Source: Clostridia bacterium
GTDB taxonomy: Bacteria > Bacillota > Clostridia > Christensenellales > Aristaeellaceae
Assembly (NCBI GenBank): GCA_017410455.1
Contig: JAFQQT010000057.1
Location: forward strand, 1 to 62,518
DNA: 62,518 bases
Direction of reading: 5' to 3'
The translations under genes and the position numbers were made by a program. The first letter of the stretch is position 1, and the number at the start of each line of letters is the position of its first letter. The notes below the pieces were generated by a model, which searched no databases, was not told the origin of the DNA, and saw only the letters and a program-made list of their open reading frames with translations. Below are positions 55,996 to 62,518 of the stretch, piece by piece.

Positions 55996-58655
55996 GTCAG
56001 AGCCTCCAGCAGGGACGCGGCAAAGGCGCGGATGGTAACGTCGCCAGGGTTCTCCCACAGGCGGAAGGTCATGTGGGGCACGCCGTCCTCGACCCACAGC
56101 AGGTTCAGCCGCTGGCAGCGCTCGGTGTTGTCGATCATTTGCACGATGGGGTCGTGGATGGCGGAGGGCTCGCAGTGCGCCGTCTGAATCAGCTCATACC
56201 ACGCCGGCGTGGTGTAATCTTCGCCCGTGAAGCCCGCCAGATACGGGCTTTCCGTATCGATGCACAGGCCCAGCGTGCCGATGGGCACGGGCTTGCCCAT
56301 GCTTTCGGAGATCGAGCGGAACATCGGGTAGCACCAGAAGTCGCTGGCGTAGGTGGCAGGCAGCTTGCCCTCGGCGGACGGAACCACAATGGCGGGCGCA
56401 TCGCTGGCCTTCGCCTCGGCGATGGATCTCACAAAACATACCCTCTTTTCTCCCATAATGATACCATTCTGGGAGATGCTGATCTCCCTGTGCTCCGGGA
56501 AGACCCAGATGGGGTACTTATTGTGGGTGCCGTCATCCAGCGTCAGGCGGACGGTGAGGCGCACGGGGCGGTTCGCATGGGCCCAGACCTGCCCGAAGCT
56601 GACGCCCACAGCCTGGCTCAGGCGGCGTCCGGTGGGCAGGACGGGGATGGTCTGTGCGGCCAGCTGTGTATCGCCCTCCAGCAGCTCGCAGATGACGTGG
56701 GTGTGCACCCGGCTCGGATCACACTCACTGACCTGCACGGAGAAGCGCAGTTCCTCGCCGTCCGCATACACAAAGCGGTCAAACCCGCCCAGCACCACCG
56801 TGGAGGCGCAGAACTGCCGCCATTCCTCCGGCGCAAGCAGCCCCTTCGATTCCATGAAGGCGTTCAGCACGCCCACCAGCGCGGTGCCCTGGCCGGTGAA
56901 GTCCTGCAGATCGAGGAGCTGGAAGCCGCTTAGCTCGCTGGTGCGCAGGAAGGCCTCGATCTCCCGGCGGTAGCAGTCAATGGCCAGCTGCCCGGCGCAG
57001 CGGAAGAAGCGCTCGTGATCCTCCCACAGCCCGGCGGCCATCAGCCGTTCGCGGAAGACCTCGAAATTGCGGGCCTTCAGCGGGCCGGTGTACTTTTCGA
57101 TCTCGTCAAAATCGGGGTAGAACTGGTACTGGCCGACCTCGTGGCTGATGACGGGTACCTCGGGAACGAAGGCCTGCGCGTCCTCTGTGTCGACCCACTT
57201 CACGCCCGTGCCGTACTGGATGGCGATCTTCCCCGCCTTGCCGGTGGCCTCGCCGGAGGCGATTTCCGGGGCGATCATGCGGTCATAATTGGTCACGGAC
57301 TCCGGCGCGGTGGTCTGCACAATGCCCTGGGGCGCGTCGCACATGGCGTAGCTGCCGCGGATGAGCCGCTCGCCCGACAGGCGCACGCCCACGAACACGT
57401 CCTCCTCCTGAAGCACCTCCGGCACCCACTGGAAGTTGTTCGCGCCGGATACGTAGAGCTTGTCCGGGTCGAAGGCGCGGTAGGCCGCCAGCATGCGGTT
57501 CAGCTCCTTCTTTGAGCCCCACAGCTCATTGCCCAGGGACATGAACACGAAGGACGGGTGATGGCCGAATTCGCCCAGCATCCGCAGGCCCTCGCCGAAG
57601 AGGAAGGTGCTCTCGGCCTCGTCGTAACCCTCCTCGCCCGGCTCGCGGATGGTGCCCCAGAAGGGCAGCTCCGGGGACATGACGACGCCCAGCTCATCTG
57701 CCGCGATGAAAGCGGCTTCCGGCGGGCAGCAGGTGTGGAAGCGGTAGTGGTTGACGCCGTAGTCCTTCGCGGTCTGCAGCACCCTGCGCCAGCTTTCGAC
57801 GTCCGTGGGTGCGTAGCCCGTCAGGGGGAAGATCAGGCCGTCGTGCTTGCCGCGCAGGAACACCTCCCGGCCGTTGCACAGCAGGCTCCGGCCCTTCGTC
57901 TCGAACTTGCGCAGGCCGAAGGTCGTTTCGTACACGTCGCCCTCCACGTCGATGGTGAGGGTGTGGACATTCGGCGCGAACTCATCCCACAGGGCCTCGC
58001 TGCCGGTGAGGGGCAGCGTGCCCTCCAGCGTATGGCCGCTGACGGGGATGAGCTGCTCCATCTGCCCGGGCAGGCCCACGGAGGCAAAGCCGCTGTGCTC
58101 GCCCTCCACATACGCCCGCAGGCGGATGCTGCCGCCCGCAATGTCCGGGAAGATCTGCACGCCGGTGACGATGCACTTGCCCACCGTCAGGCTGATTTCA
58201 CCTGTGATGCCGTTCCAGTTGGACTGTGTATCCTGGCTGGTGAGGTGGCCGCCGCGGGTAGGGTAATCGGTGTTGTCCACGCGGATGACGAGGGTGTGCG
58301 TCCCTGCCGCCATGCCGTGCAGGAAATACAGGTGGGGCGCGCAGAGGGAGCAGTGACTGCCGATCTCCTCGCCGTCGAGCCACACGGTGGTCTTGCGGGT
58401 GCGCTCCAGGCGCAGGAGGATGGTCATGTCCTGCCAGTTGCCGGCCTCGAAGGTGCGCATGAACCACGCATAGCCCTCGAACCTGTGCGCGTCGGTGAGG
58501 AAGTAGGTCTCCCGGGCGGGATTCTCCGGGCCGAGTCCGGCGGCGGAGGTGGTGCCGGGGAGCGTCATTTCATCCGGGTAAACGTCGGGGAGCTCCGGCT
58601 TTTTCTCCGCGTCCAGATACACCCGCCACAGGCCGGAAAGGTCGATCTTCTGCAT
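55992..58655 (-). CDS. Glycoside hydrolase family 2-type enzyme
   Basis: An 887-residue enzyme without a signal peptide. N-terminal jelly-roll (about residues 1-150, with GLWRVYLDAEKKPELPDVYP and VWLDGEEIGSH), Ig-like segment, then a TIM barrel with YRFHTCCPPEAAFIAADELG, the acid/base Glu in MSLGNELWG and the likely nucleophile Glu in PVISHEVGQYQFYPDF. A long C-terminal region follows. The fold and residues fit GH2 beta-galactosidase/glucuronidase/mannosidase relatives; specificity is unknown. Start 58655 (MQKIDLSGLW) has TTGGAGGATAAAGCG upstream; a TTG at 58670 lies in that site. Starts 4 bases after nagA stops and overlaps the FliB-like gene by ATGA. Confidence 0.88.
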   Translation of the reverse strand: MQKIDLSGLWRVYLDAEKKPELPDVYPDEMTLPGTTSAAGLGPENPARETYFLTDAHRFEGYAWFMRTFEAGNWQDMTILLRLERTRKTTVWLDGEEIGSHCSLCAPHLYFLHGMAAGTHTLVIRVDNTDYPTRGGHLTSQDTQSNWNGITGEISLTVGKCIVTGVQIFPDIAGGSIRLRAYVEGEHSGFASVGLPGQMEQLIPVSGHTLEGTLPLTGSEALWDEFAPNVHTLTIDVEGDVYETTFGLRKFETKGRSLLCNGREVFLRGKHDGLIFPLTGYAPTDVESWRRVLQTAKDYGVNHYRFHTCCPPEAAFIAADELGVVMSPELPFWGTIREPGEEGYDEAESTFLFGEGLRMLGEFGHHPSFVFMSLGNELWGSKKELNRMLAAYRAFDPDKLYVSGANNFQWVPEVLQEEDVFVGVRLSGERLIRGSYAMCDAPQGIVQTTAPESVTNYDRMIAPEIASGEATGKAGKIAIQYGTGVKWVDTEDAQAFVPEVPVISHEVGQYQFYPDFDEIEKYTGPLKARNFEVFRERLMAAGLWEDHERFFRCAGQLAIDCYRREIEAFLRTSELSGFQLLDLQDFTGQGTALVGVLNAFMESKGLLAPEEWRQFCASTVVLGGFDRFVYADGEELRFSVQVSECDPSRVHTHVICELLEGDTQLAAQTIPVLPTGRRLSQAVGVSFGQVWAHANRPVRLTVRLTLDDGTHNKYPIWVFPEHREISISQNGIIMGEKRVCFVRSIAEAKASDAPAIVVPSAEGKLPATYASDFWCYPMFRSISESMGKPVPIGTLGLCIDTESPYLAGFTGEDYTTPAWYELIQTAHCEPSAIHDPIVQMIDNTERCQRLNLLWVEDGVPHMTFRLWENPGDVTIRAFAASLLEALT

Positions 58656-58659
58656 CGCT

Positions 58660-59784
58660 TTATCCTCCAATGATATCGATGAAATGCCAGTCCTTCGTCC
58701 AGCGCGTCAGCGGCGCGGGGCTGCCCGGGACGATCTGCCCGAGGGTTCTTTCCCCGATGCACTCCGCCGGCGTGCGGGTACACATGCGCACCGCGTCAAA
58801 GGGCGCAATGCCGAAACGGTGGATGAGATTTTCCAGCGCCTGACGCATCGTCAGCACCGAGCCTGCCAGCGTGCCGTCGGCCAGCCGCGCTTCGCCGCCG
58901 AGCACCGTCACCGGCTGGCCGCCCAGCTGATACGCGCCGTCGGGGAGCCCTGCGGCCTCCATCGCGTCGGTGATGGCCACGGCTTTCTCCGCGCCCTTGC
59001 AGCGCACGAGCAGCCGCACGATATCCCCGTGCAGGTGCACGCCGTCGGCAATGAACTCCGCATAGAGGCGGTCATCCACCATCGCTGCACCGGCCAGGCC
59101 GGGGGTGCGGTGGTGCAGGAGCGGCTGGGCGTTGAAGGTGTGGGTAACGCGGGTCGCGCCCCAGTCGGCAGCGGCATGGGTCTGTTCCGCTGTGGCGGCG
59201 CTGTGCCCCAGCGACACGGAGATCCCCGCCTGCGCCGCCTGCCGGATGAAGGCCTCCGCCCCGGGCAGCTCCGGCGCGAGGGTGACCGTCCGCACGGCGG
59301 ATATGTCCCCGCCCGTCAGGCCGAGGAAGGTCTGCCAGTCCGGCGGGCACAGGTGCTCCGGCTGTTGTGCGCCGCACTTCGCCGGGTTCAGGAAGGGCGC
59401 TTCCATGTGTGCGCCCAGCACCCGCGCGCCCTGCGCTTCCGGCTTGTCCATCACCGCGCGGATGGCGGCGACGGCACGGCGCGTCTCCGCCGGGGAGGCG
59501 CTCATGGTCGTGGGCAGGAAGGCCGCTACGCCCTCCCGGTACAGCGCGCGGCTCATCGCGCGCAGGGCCGCCTCGCCCTGCATGGCGTCGTGCCCGCCAT
59601 GGGCGTGGATGTGCACGTCCACAAAGCCCGGCAGGAGGCAGTCCCCCGCCAGGTCGAGGATATCCTCGCCCGCCGCCGGGATCAGGTACCCGGCCACTTC
59701 AGCCACATGGCCATCCGTCAGCCGCACGCACATCCCGGCCCGGAAGCCCTCTTCCGTGGGGATCACCGCATTGGTCAGCAGCAT
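58660..59784 (-). CDS. nagA: N-acetylglucosamine-6-phosphate deacetylase
   Basis: A 374-residue amidohydrolase that converts GlcNAc-6-phosphate to glucosamine-6-phosphate and acetate. Seen: metal site GFVDVHIHAHGGHDAMQG, substrate-loop HMEAPFLNPAKCGAQQPEHL (the usual GAH/GAHQ reads GAQQ), SLGHSAAT, THTFNAQPLLHHRTPGLAG and the catalytic Asp in AITDAMEAAGLPDG. The start at 59784 has AAGGGAGGCGCGGCG; MSKTK at 59811 has no ribosome site. First gene of the operon with GH2, FliB-like and LigT-like genes. No nagB is nearby. Confidence 0.92.
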   Translation of the reverse strand: MLLTNAVIPTEEGFRAGMCVRLTDGHVAEVAGYLIPAAGEDILDLAGDCLLPGFVDVHIHAHGGHDAMQGEAALRAMSRALYREGVAAFLPTTMSASPAETRRAVAAIRAVMDKPEAQGARVLGAHMEAPFLNPAKCGAQQPEHLCPPDWQTFLGLTGGDISAVRTVTLAPELPGAEAFIRQAAQAGISVSLGHSAATAEQTHAAADWGATRVTHTFNAQPLLHHRTPGLAGAAMVDDRLYAEFIADGVHLHGDIVRLLVRCKGAEKAVAITDAMEAAGLPDGAYQLGGQPVTVLGGEARLADGTLAGSVLTMRQALENLIHRFGIAPFDAVRMCTRTPAECIGERTLGQIVPGSPAPLTRWTKDWHFIDIIGG

Positions 59785-59892
59785 CGCCGCGCCTCCCTTC
59801 GTTTTGCTCATCTCACATTATAGCGGCTGCAGGCTGTTTTTTCAATTCGATGTGAACAAGTTGGTAAATTTCTGTTTTCTGTTCATATTCGG

Positions 59893-59920
59893 TTGAAAAT
59901 TCCTGAGTATACTCTATAAT
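59893..59920 (+). promoter_or_regulatory. Promoter of the zinc-ribbon / DUF5685 / J-domain unit
   Basis: -35 TTGAAA (59893-59898), 16-base spacer, -10 TATAAT (59915-59920); an alternative TATACT overlaps upstream. It lies 36 bases before the ATG at 59956. The region 59785-59955 is AT-rich and divergent from nagA. Confidence 0.7.
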
Positions 59921-59955
59921 GTATAAGGATGCTATTTCCTAAGGAGGCTTATTTC

Positions 59956-60363
59956 ATGGGTTTCTTCACTCGTTTCCAGATGATGATGGCGCGCTTCATG
60001 GTGGGGCGCAACGGCATGGACAACATGGCCTTCCATGCCCTGTGGGGGAGCGTCATCATTTCCATCCTTTCGATGTTCCTGCCCATTCCGGGCATCATCA
60101 GCACGGTGCTGATGGTTTATGCCATCTTCCGCATGCTCAGCCGCAACGTGGCAAAGCGCCGGGACGAGAACCAGCGCTACATTGAGTTCACGGAGAAAAT
60201 CACCCGCGAGGTGAAGCAGTTCTTCCTGCGCCTGAAGGGCAGGAAGACCCACAAGTACTTCCGCTGCCCCTCCTGCCGCAACCGCCTGCGCATGAAGCGC
60301 GGCTCGGGCGAGAAGATGATCACCTGCCCGGTGTGCCGCAACCAGTTCAGCCAGAAAGCGTGA
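59956..60363 (+). CDS. Membrane protein with C-terminal zinc ribbon
   Basis: A 135-residue protein with hydrophobic segments at about residues 33-50 and 52-65 (SVIISILSMFLPIPGIISTV) and a charged linker. The C-terminus is a zinc ribbon with CPSCRNRLRMKRGSGEKMITCP (Cys pairs at about 107/110 and 124/127) and ends NQFSQKA. Probably an inner-membrane protein facing inward. Similar short proteins occur next to DnaJ/DnaK-like genes in Clostridia. AAGGAGGCTTATTTC precedes the ATG; it has its own promoter. Function unknown. Confidence 0.78.
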   Translation: MGFFTRFQMMMARFMVGRNGMDNMAFHALWGSVIISILSMFLPIPGIISTVLMVYAIFRMLSRNVAKRRDENQRYIEFTEKITREVKQFFLRLKGRKTHKYFRCPSCRNRLRMKRGSGEKMITCPVCRNQFSQKA

Positions 60364-60378
60364 TGAGGGCCTGAAACG

Positions 60379-61251
60379 ATGTTTGGTTATGTAAGGCCCG
60401 ATCTGACCACCCTGACGGAGGGGGAACAGGCCCGCTACCGCAGCGTGTACTGCGGCCTGTGCCATGCGCTGGGGAAGCGCCACGGGCAGCTCAGCCGCCT
60501 GATGCTCACCTACGACCTGACCTACCTGACGCTGTTCCTGTCCTCCCTCTACGAGCCGGAGGAAGCCACGGGCGAGGCCCGCTGCCTGCCCCACCCTGTG
60601 AAGAAGCATGCCTGGGCGGCCAGCTCCATCACCGATTACGCCGCGGACATGACCATCGCCCTGACGTACCACAAGTGCCGCGACGACTGGGCGGATGACC
60701 GCAGCCTGCCTGCGAAGGCGACTGCCGCCCTGCTGAAGAAGCACTATGCGCATGTGAAGAACCGCTGGCCCCGGCAGTGCGCCGCCATCGAAGCGGCCAT
60801 GGAGGAGCAGGCGGAGATCGAAAAGCGCCGGGACGATACGCCGGATGCGGCGCCGGCCTGCTTCGGGCGGCTGATGGCTGCCCTCTTCGTGATGGAAGCG
60901 GACTTCTGGGCCCCTGCCCTGGCCGCATTCGGGGACTCTCTGGGGCGGTATATCTACATGCTGGACGCGGTCTGCGACCAGGAGAAGGACAGCCGGAAGG
61001 GCAGCTACAACCCCGTGCTGCTCATGGGCAGGGAGCCGGAGGACATGCGCCCGACGCTGGAGATGCTGCTGGGCGGCGCCTCGGTGGCCTTCGAGCGCCT
61101 GCCGCTGGTGCAGGATGAGGGGATCCTGCGCAACATCCTCTATTCCGGCCTGTGGCAGGGCTATGATGATTGCCTGCGCCGCCGGGAAAAAGCACGAATG
61201 AAGAAAAGAAACAAGGACAAGGAAAGCGAGGTGGACGGCCATGGTGAATAA
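60379..61251 (+). CDS. DUF5685-like protein
   Basis: A 290-residue cytoplasmic protein resembling DUF5685 proteins of Firmicutes. Conserved-looking features: N-terminal [50 protein letters not shown] and the Cys at [10 protein letters not shown], then [20 protein letters not shown] and GSYNP. The spacing of Asp residues ([14 protein letters not shown]) suggests a helical metal-binding fold, but this is inference. It starts 15 bases after the zinc-ribbon gene and overlaps the J-domain gene by 11 bases, so the three are co-transcribed. Function unknown; position suggests a chaperone link. Confidence 0.8.
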   Translation: MFGYVRPDLTTLTEGEQARYRSVYCGLCHALGKRHGQLSRLMLTYDLTYLTLFLSSLYEPEEATGEARCLPHPVKKHAWAASSITDYAADMTIALTYHKCRDDWADDRSLPAKATAALLKKHYAHVKNRWPRQCAAIEAAMEEQAEIEKRRDDTPDAAPACFGRLMAALFVMEADFWAPALAAFGDSLGRYIYMLDAVCDQEKDSRKGSYNPVLLMGREPEDMRPTLEMLLGGASVAFERLPLVQDEGILRNILYSGLWQGYDDCLRRREKARMKKRNKDKESEVDGHGE

Positions 61252-62065
61252 CCCGTATCAGCTGCTGGGCGTGTCGGAAAACGCGACCCAGGAGGAGATC
61301 AAGCGGGCCTACCGCCGCAAGGCGAAGGAGTGCCATCCCGACCTGCACCCCAATGACCCCAATGCCGCCCGCAGGATGAACGAACTCAACGAAGCCTATG
61401 ATATGCTGATGAACCCGGAGAAGTACGCCGCCCGCCAGCAGCAGAGCAATCCCTATGGCGGCAACCCCTTCAGCGGGTATGGCCAGGGCGGCTACGGCGG
61501 CCAGGGCAGCTATGGCGGCCAGCAGAGCGGCTACAACCCCTATGGCCAGCGCCAGCAGGGCGGCTACGGCGGCCAGCAGTACGGCGGCCAGGGCGGCTGG
61601 CAGAGTGACTTCGGCGGCTTCGGCTTCGAGGACCTCTTCGGCTTCGGCAGCTTCCAGACTTACCAGGCGGCCCCGCCCACCGTGCAGCCCGGCGACACCG
61701 AGCTGGTGTGCCAGGCCATTCACGCCATCACCCAGCGGCAGTACCAGGCCGCCATCGCTCACCTGCAAAACGTGGTCAGCGCCCAGCGCAACGCCCGCTG
61801 GTTCTACCTCTCCGGCGTGGCCAACCACGGCGCGGGCAACACCATCCAGGCGGCTGAGCACATGACCCGCGCCTGCCAGATGGACCCGAACAACGGCCTG
61901 TACCGAAGCCTGCTCAGCCAGTATCGCCGCGCCGGGCAGACCTATGCGGCCAACGGCCAGGGCTACAGCCGCGCGGGCTTCAACCCCATGACGCTGTGCT
62001 ACCTGTGCTGCCTGATGAACATGTGCAGCGGCGGAGGCTGCGTGCCGCTGTTCCTGTGCTGCTGA
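61241..62065 (+). CDS. J-domain (DnaJ-type) co-chaperone with Gly/Tyr-rich and Cys-rich ends
   Basis: A 274-residue protein. The N-terminal J domain (about residues 3-65) reads [20 protein letters not shown] and has the HPD tripeptide in CHPDLHPND, which stimulates Hsp70 ATPase. A Gly/Tyr/Gln-rich low-complexity stretch follows (about 70-145, [13 protein letters not shown]), then a TPR-like part (about 155-225, [17 protein letters not shown]) and a Cys-rich tail ([15 protein letters not shown]). It lacks the DnaJ zinc-finger region, so it is not DnaJ itself. It lies 62 bases before dnaK, its likely partner. GAGGTGGACGGCC precedes the ATG. Confidence 0.88.
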   Translation: MVNNPYQLLGVSENATQEEIKRAYRRKAKECHPDLHPNDPNAARRMNELNEAYDMLMNPEKYAARQQQSNPYGGNPFSGYGQGGYGGQGSYGGQQSGYNPYGQRQQGGYGGQQYGGQGGWQSDFGGFGFEDLFGFGSFQTYQAAPPTVQPGDTELVCQAIHAITQRQYQAAIAHLQNVVSAQRNARWFYLSGVANHGAGNTIQAAEHMTRACQMDPNNGLYRSLLSQYRRAGQTYAANGQGYSRAGFNPMTLCYLCCLMNMCSGGGCVPLFLCC

Positions 62066-62127
62066 CCGGGGCAGGATGCTGGCTGACACATTCACAGACC
62101 ATTTACATATAGAAGGGACTGACACCT

Positions 62128-62518
62128 ATGGGCAAGGTCATCGGCATCGACCTGGGTACCACCAACAGCTGCGTCGCCGTGGTGGAGGGCGGCGTGGCGA
62201 CCATCATCCCCAATGACAAGGGCGAGCGCACCACCCCCAGCGTCGTGGCCTTCACCGACAGCGGCGAGCGTCTGGTGGGTACCGCTGCGCGCCGCCAGGC
62301 GGCGGTGAACGCCAACCGCACCGTGGCCTCCATCAAGCGCCACATGGGTACCGACTGGCGCAGGGAGCTGGGCGGGAAGCTGTACAATCCCCAGGAGATC
62401 AGCGCGATGATCCTGCGCAAGCTCCGCGAGGACGCCGAAAGCTACCTGGGCGAGAAGGTGACCGACGCGGTCATCACCGTTCCGGCCTACTTCAATGACA
62501 TTCAGCGCCAGGCCACCA
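62128..62518 (+). CDS. dnaK: Hsp70-type chaperone DnaK, N-terminal part
   Basis: The first 130 codons are visible; the gene runs off the window and has no stop here. It begins [20 protein letters not shown] (phosphate-1 loop of the Hsp70 ATPase) and includes [20 protein letters not shown] and [16 protein letters not shown] (connect-1/phosphate region). GAAGGGACTGACACCT precedes the ATG. It lies behind the J-domain gene, so the pair may form a dedicated Hsp70 system. Because grpE and dnaJ are absent here, it may be a second DnaK or a HscC-like relative rather than the main one; sequence favours DnaK-type. Confidence 0.93.
   Translation, partial: MGKVIGIDLGTTNSCVAVVEGGVATIIPNDKGERTTPSVVAFTDSGERLVGTAARRQAAVNANRTVASIKRHMGTDWRRELGGKLYNPQEISAMILRKLREDAESYLGEKVTDAVITVPAYFNDIQRQAT

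Overview
The window looks like chromosome from a GC-rich, spore-forming member of the Clostridia (Firmicutes), probably an uncultured gut lineage. This is inferred from AGGAGG-type ribosome sites, an uninterrupted sigK, a stand-alone Spo0A-type DNA-binding domain, many BspA-like leucine-rich, BIG2, SH3b and WG-repeat secreted proteins, GH43/GH2 glycosidases and NagA. No rRNA, tRNA, CRISPR array, prophage or transposase was seen. The order (Oscillospirales or Christensenellales) cannot be fixed by eye.

Layout. 1-4330: end of a HI0933-type flavoprotein, a palindrome-rich gap, and a heterodimeric ABC exporter on the minus strand. 4455-4965: a small XRE repressor divergent from a small membrane protein, with two matching operators between them. 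5146-9680: two secreted SH3b proteins and a tandem pair of zinc-ribbon membrane proteins. 9881-22967: a large cell-surface locus with a subtilase, a 2418-residue Ig-like/BspA protein and a second subtilase. 23119-25714 (minus): sugar-nucleotide and exopolysaccharide priming genes (rfbB, rfbA, sugar transferase). 25997-29392: sigK, alanine dehydrogenase with a tiny lipoprotein gene behind it, and a KDG-kinase-like sugar kinase. 29393-29914: a repeat region. 29915-42151: small membrane proteins, a serine hydrolase, a zinc-ribbon/TIR/leucine-rich-repeat protein with a decayed neighbour copy, aconitase, a CHAP-like secreted protein and two coiled-coil paralogues. 42446-54154: a Spo0A_C-only protein, three GH43 enzymes interspersed with secreted LRR and WG proteins, an ADP-ribosylglycohydrolase and a GNAT enzyme. 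54203-59784 (minus): a tightly overlapping nagA / GH2 / FliB-like / LigT-like operon. 59956-62518: a zinc-ribbon membrane protein, a DUF5685-like protein, a J-domain protein and the start of dnaK.

How genes may work together. The GH43 trio suggests use of arabinoxylan-type glycans: one enzyme has a signal sequence and two look cytoplasmic. The second GH43 gene and the ADP-ribosylglycohydrolase gene share a promoter and operator layout (TGCTATGAT followed by ATTGTATACA), suggesting co-regulation. The nagA/GH2 operon suggests amino-sugar handling.

The most unusual signals are: (i) a palindromic element that lies in frame inside two unrelated genes, as a tandem 2 x 93 bp insertion in a FliB-like protein and as the C-terminal tail of an ABC exporter, both times on the same strand and in the same reading frame; (ii) a zinc-ribbon/TIR/LRR protein whose TIR domain appears to lack the usual glutamate; (iii) a 44-residue lipoprotein with an IGGADGPT motif; (iv) a giant surface protein built from repeated paired modules.
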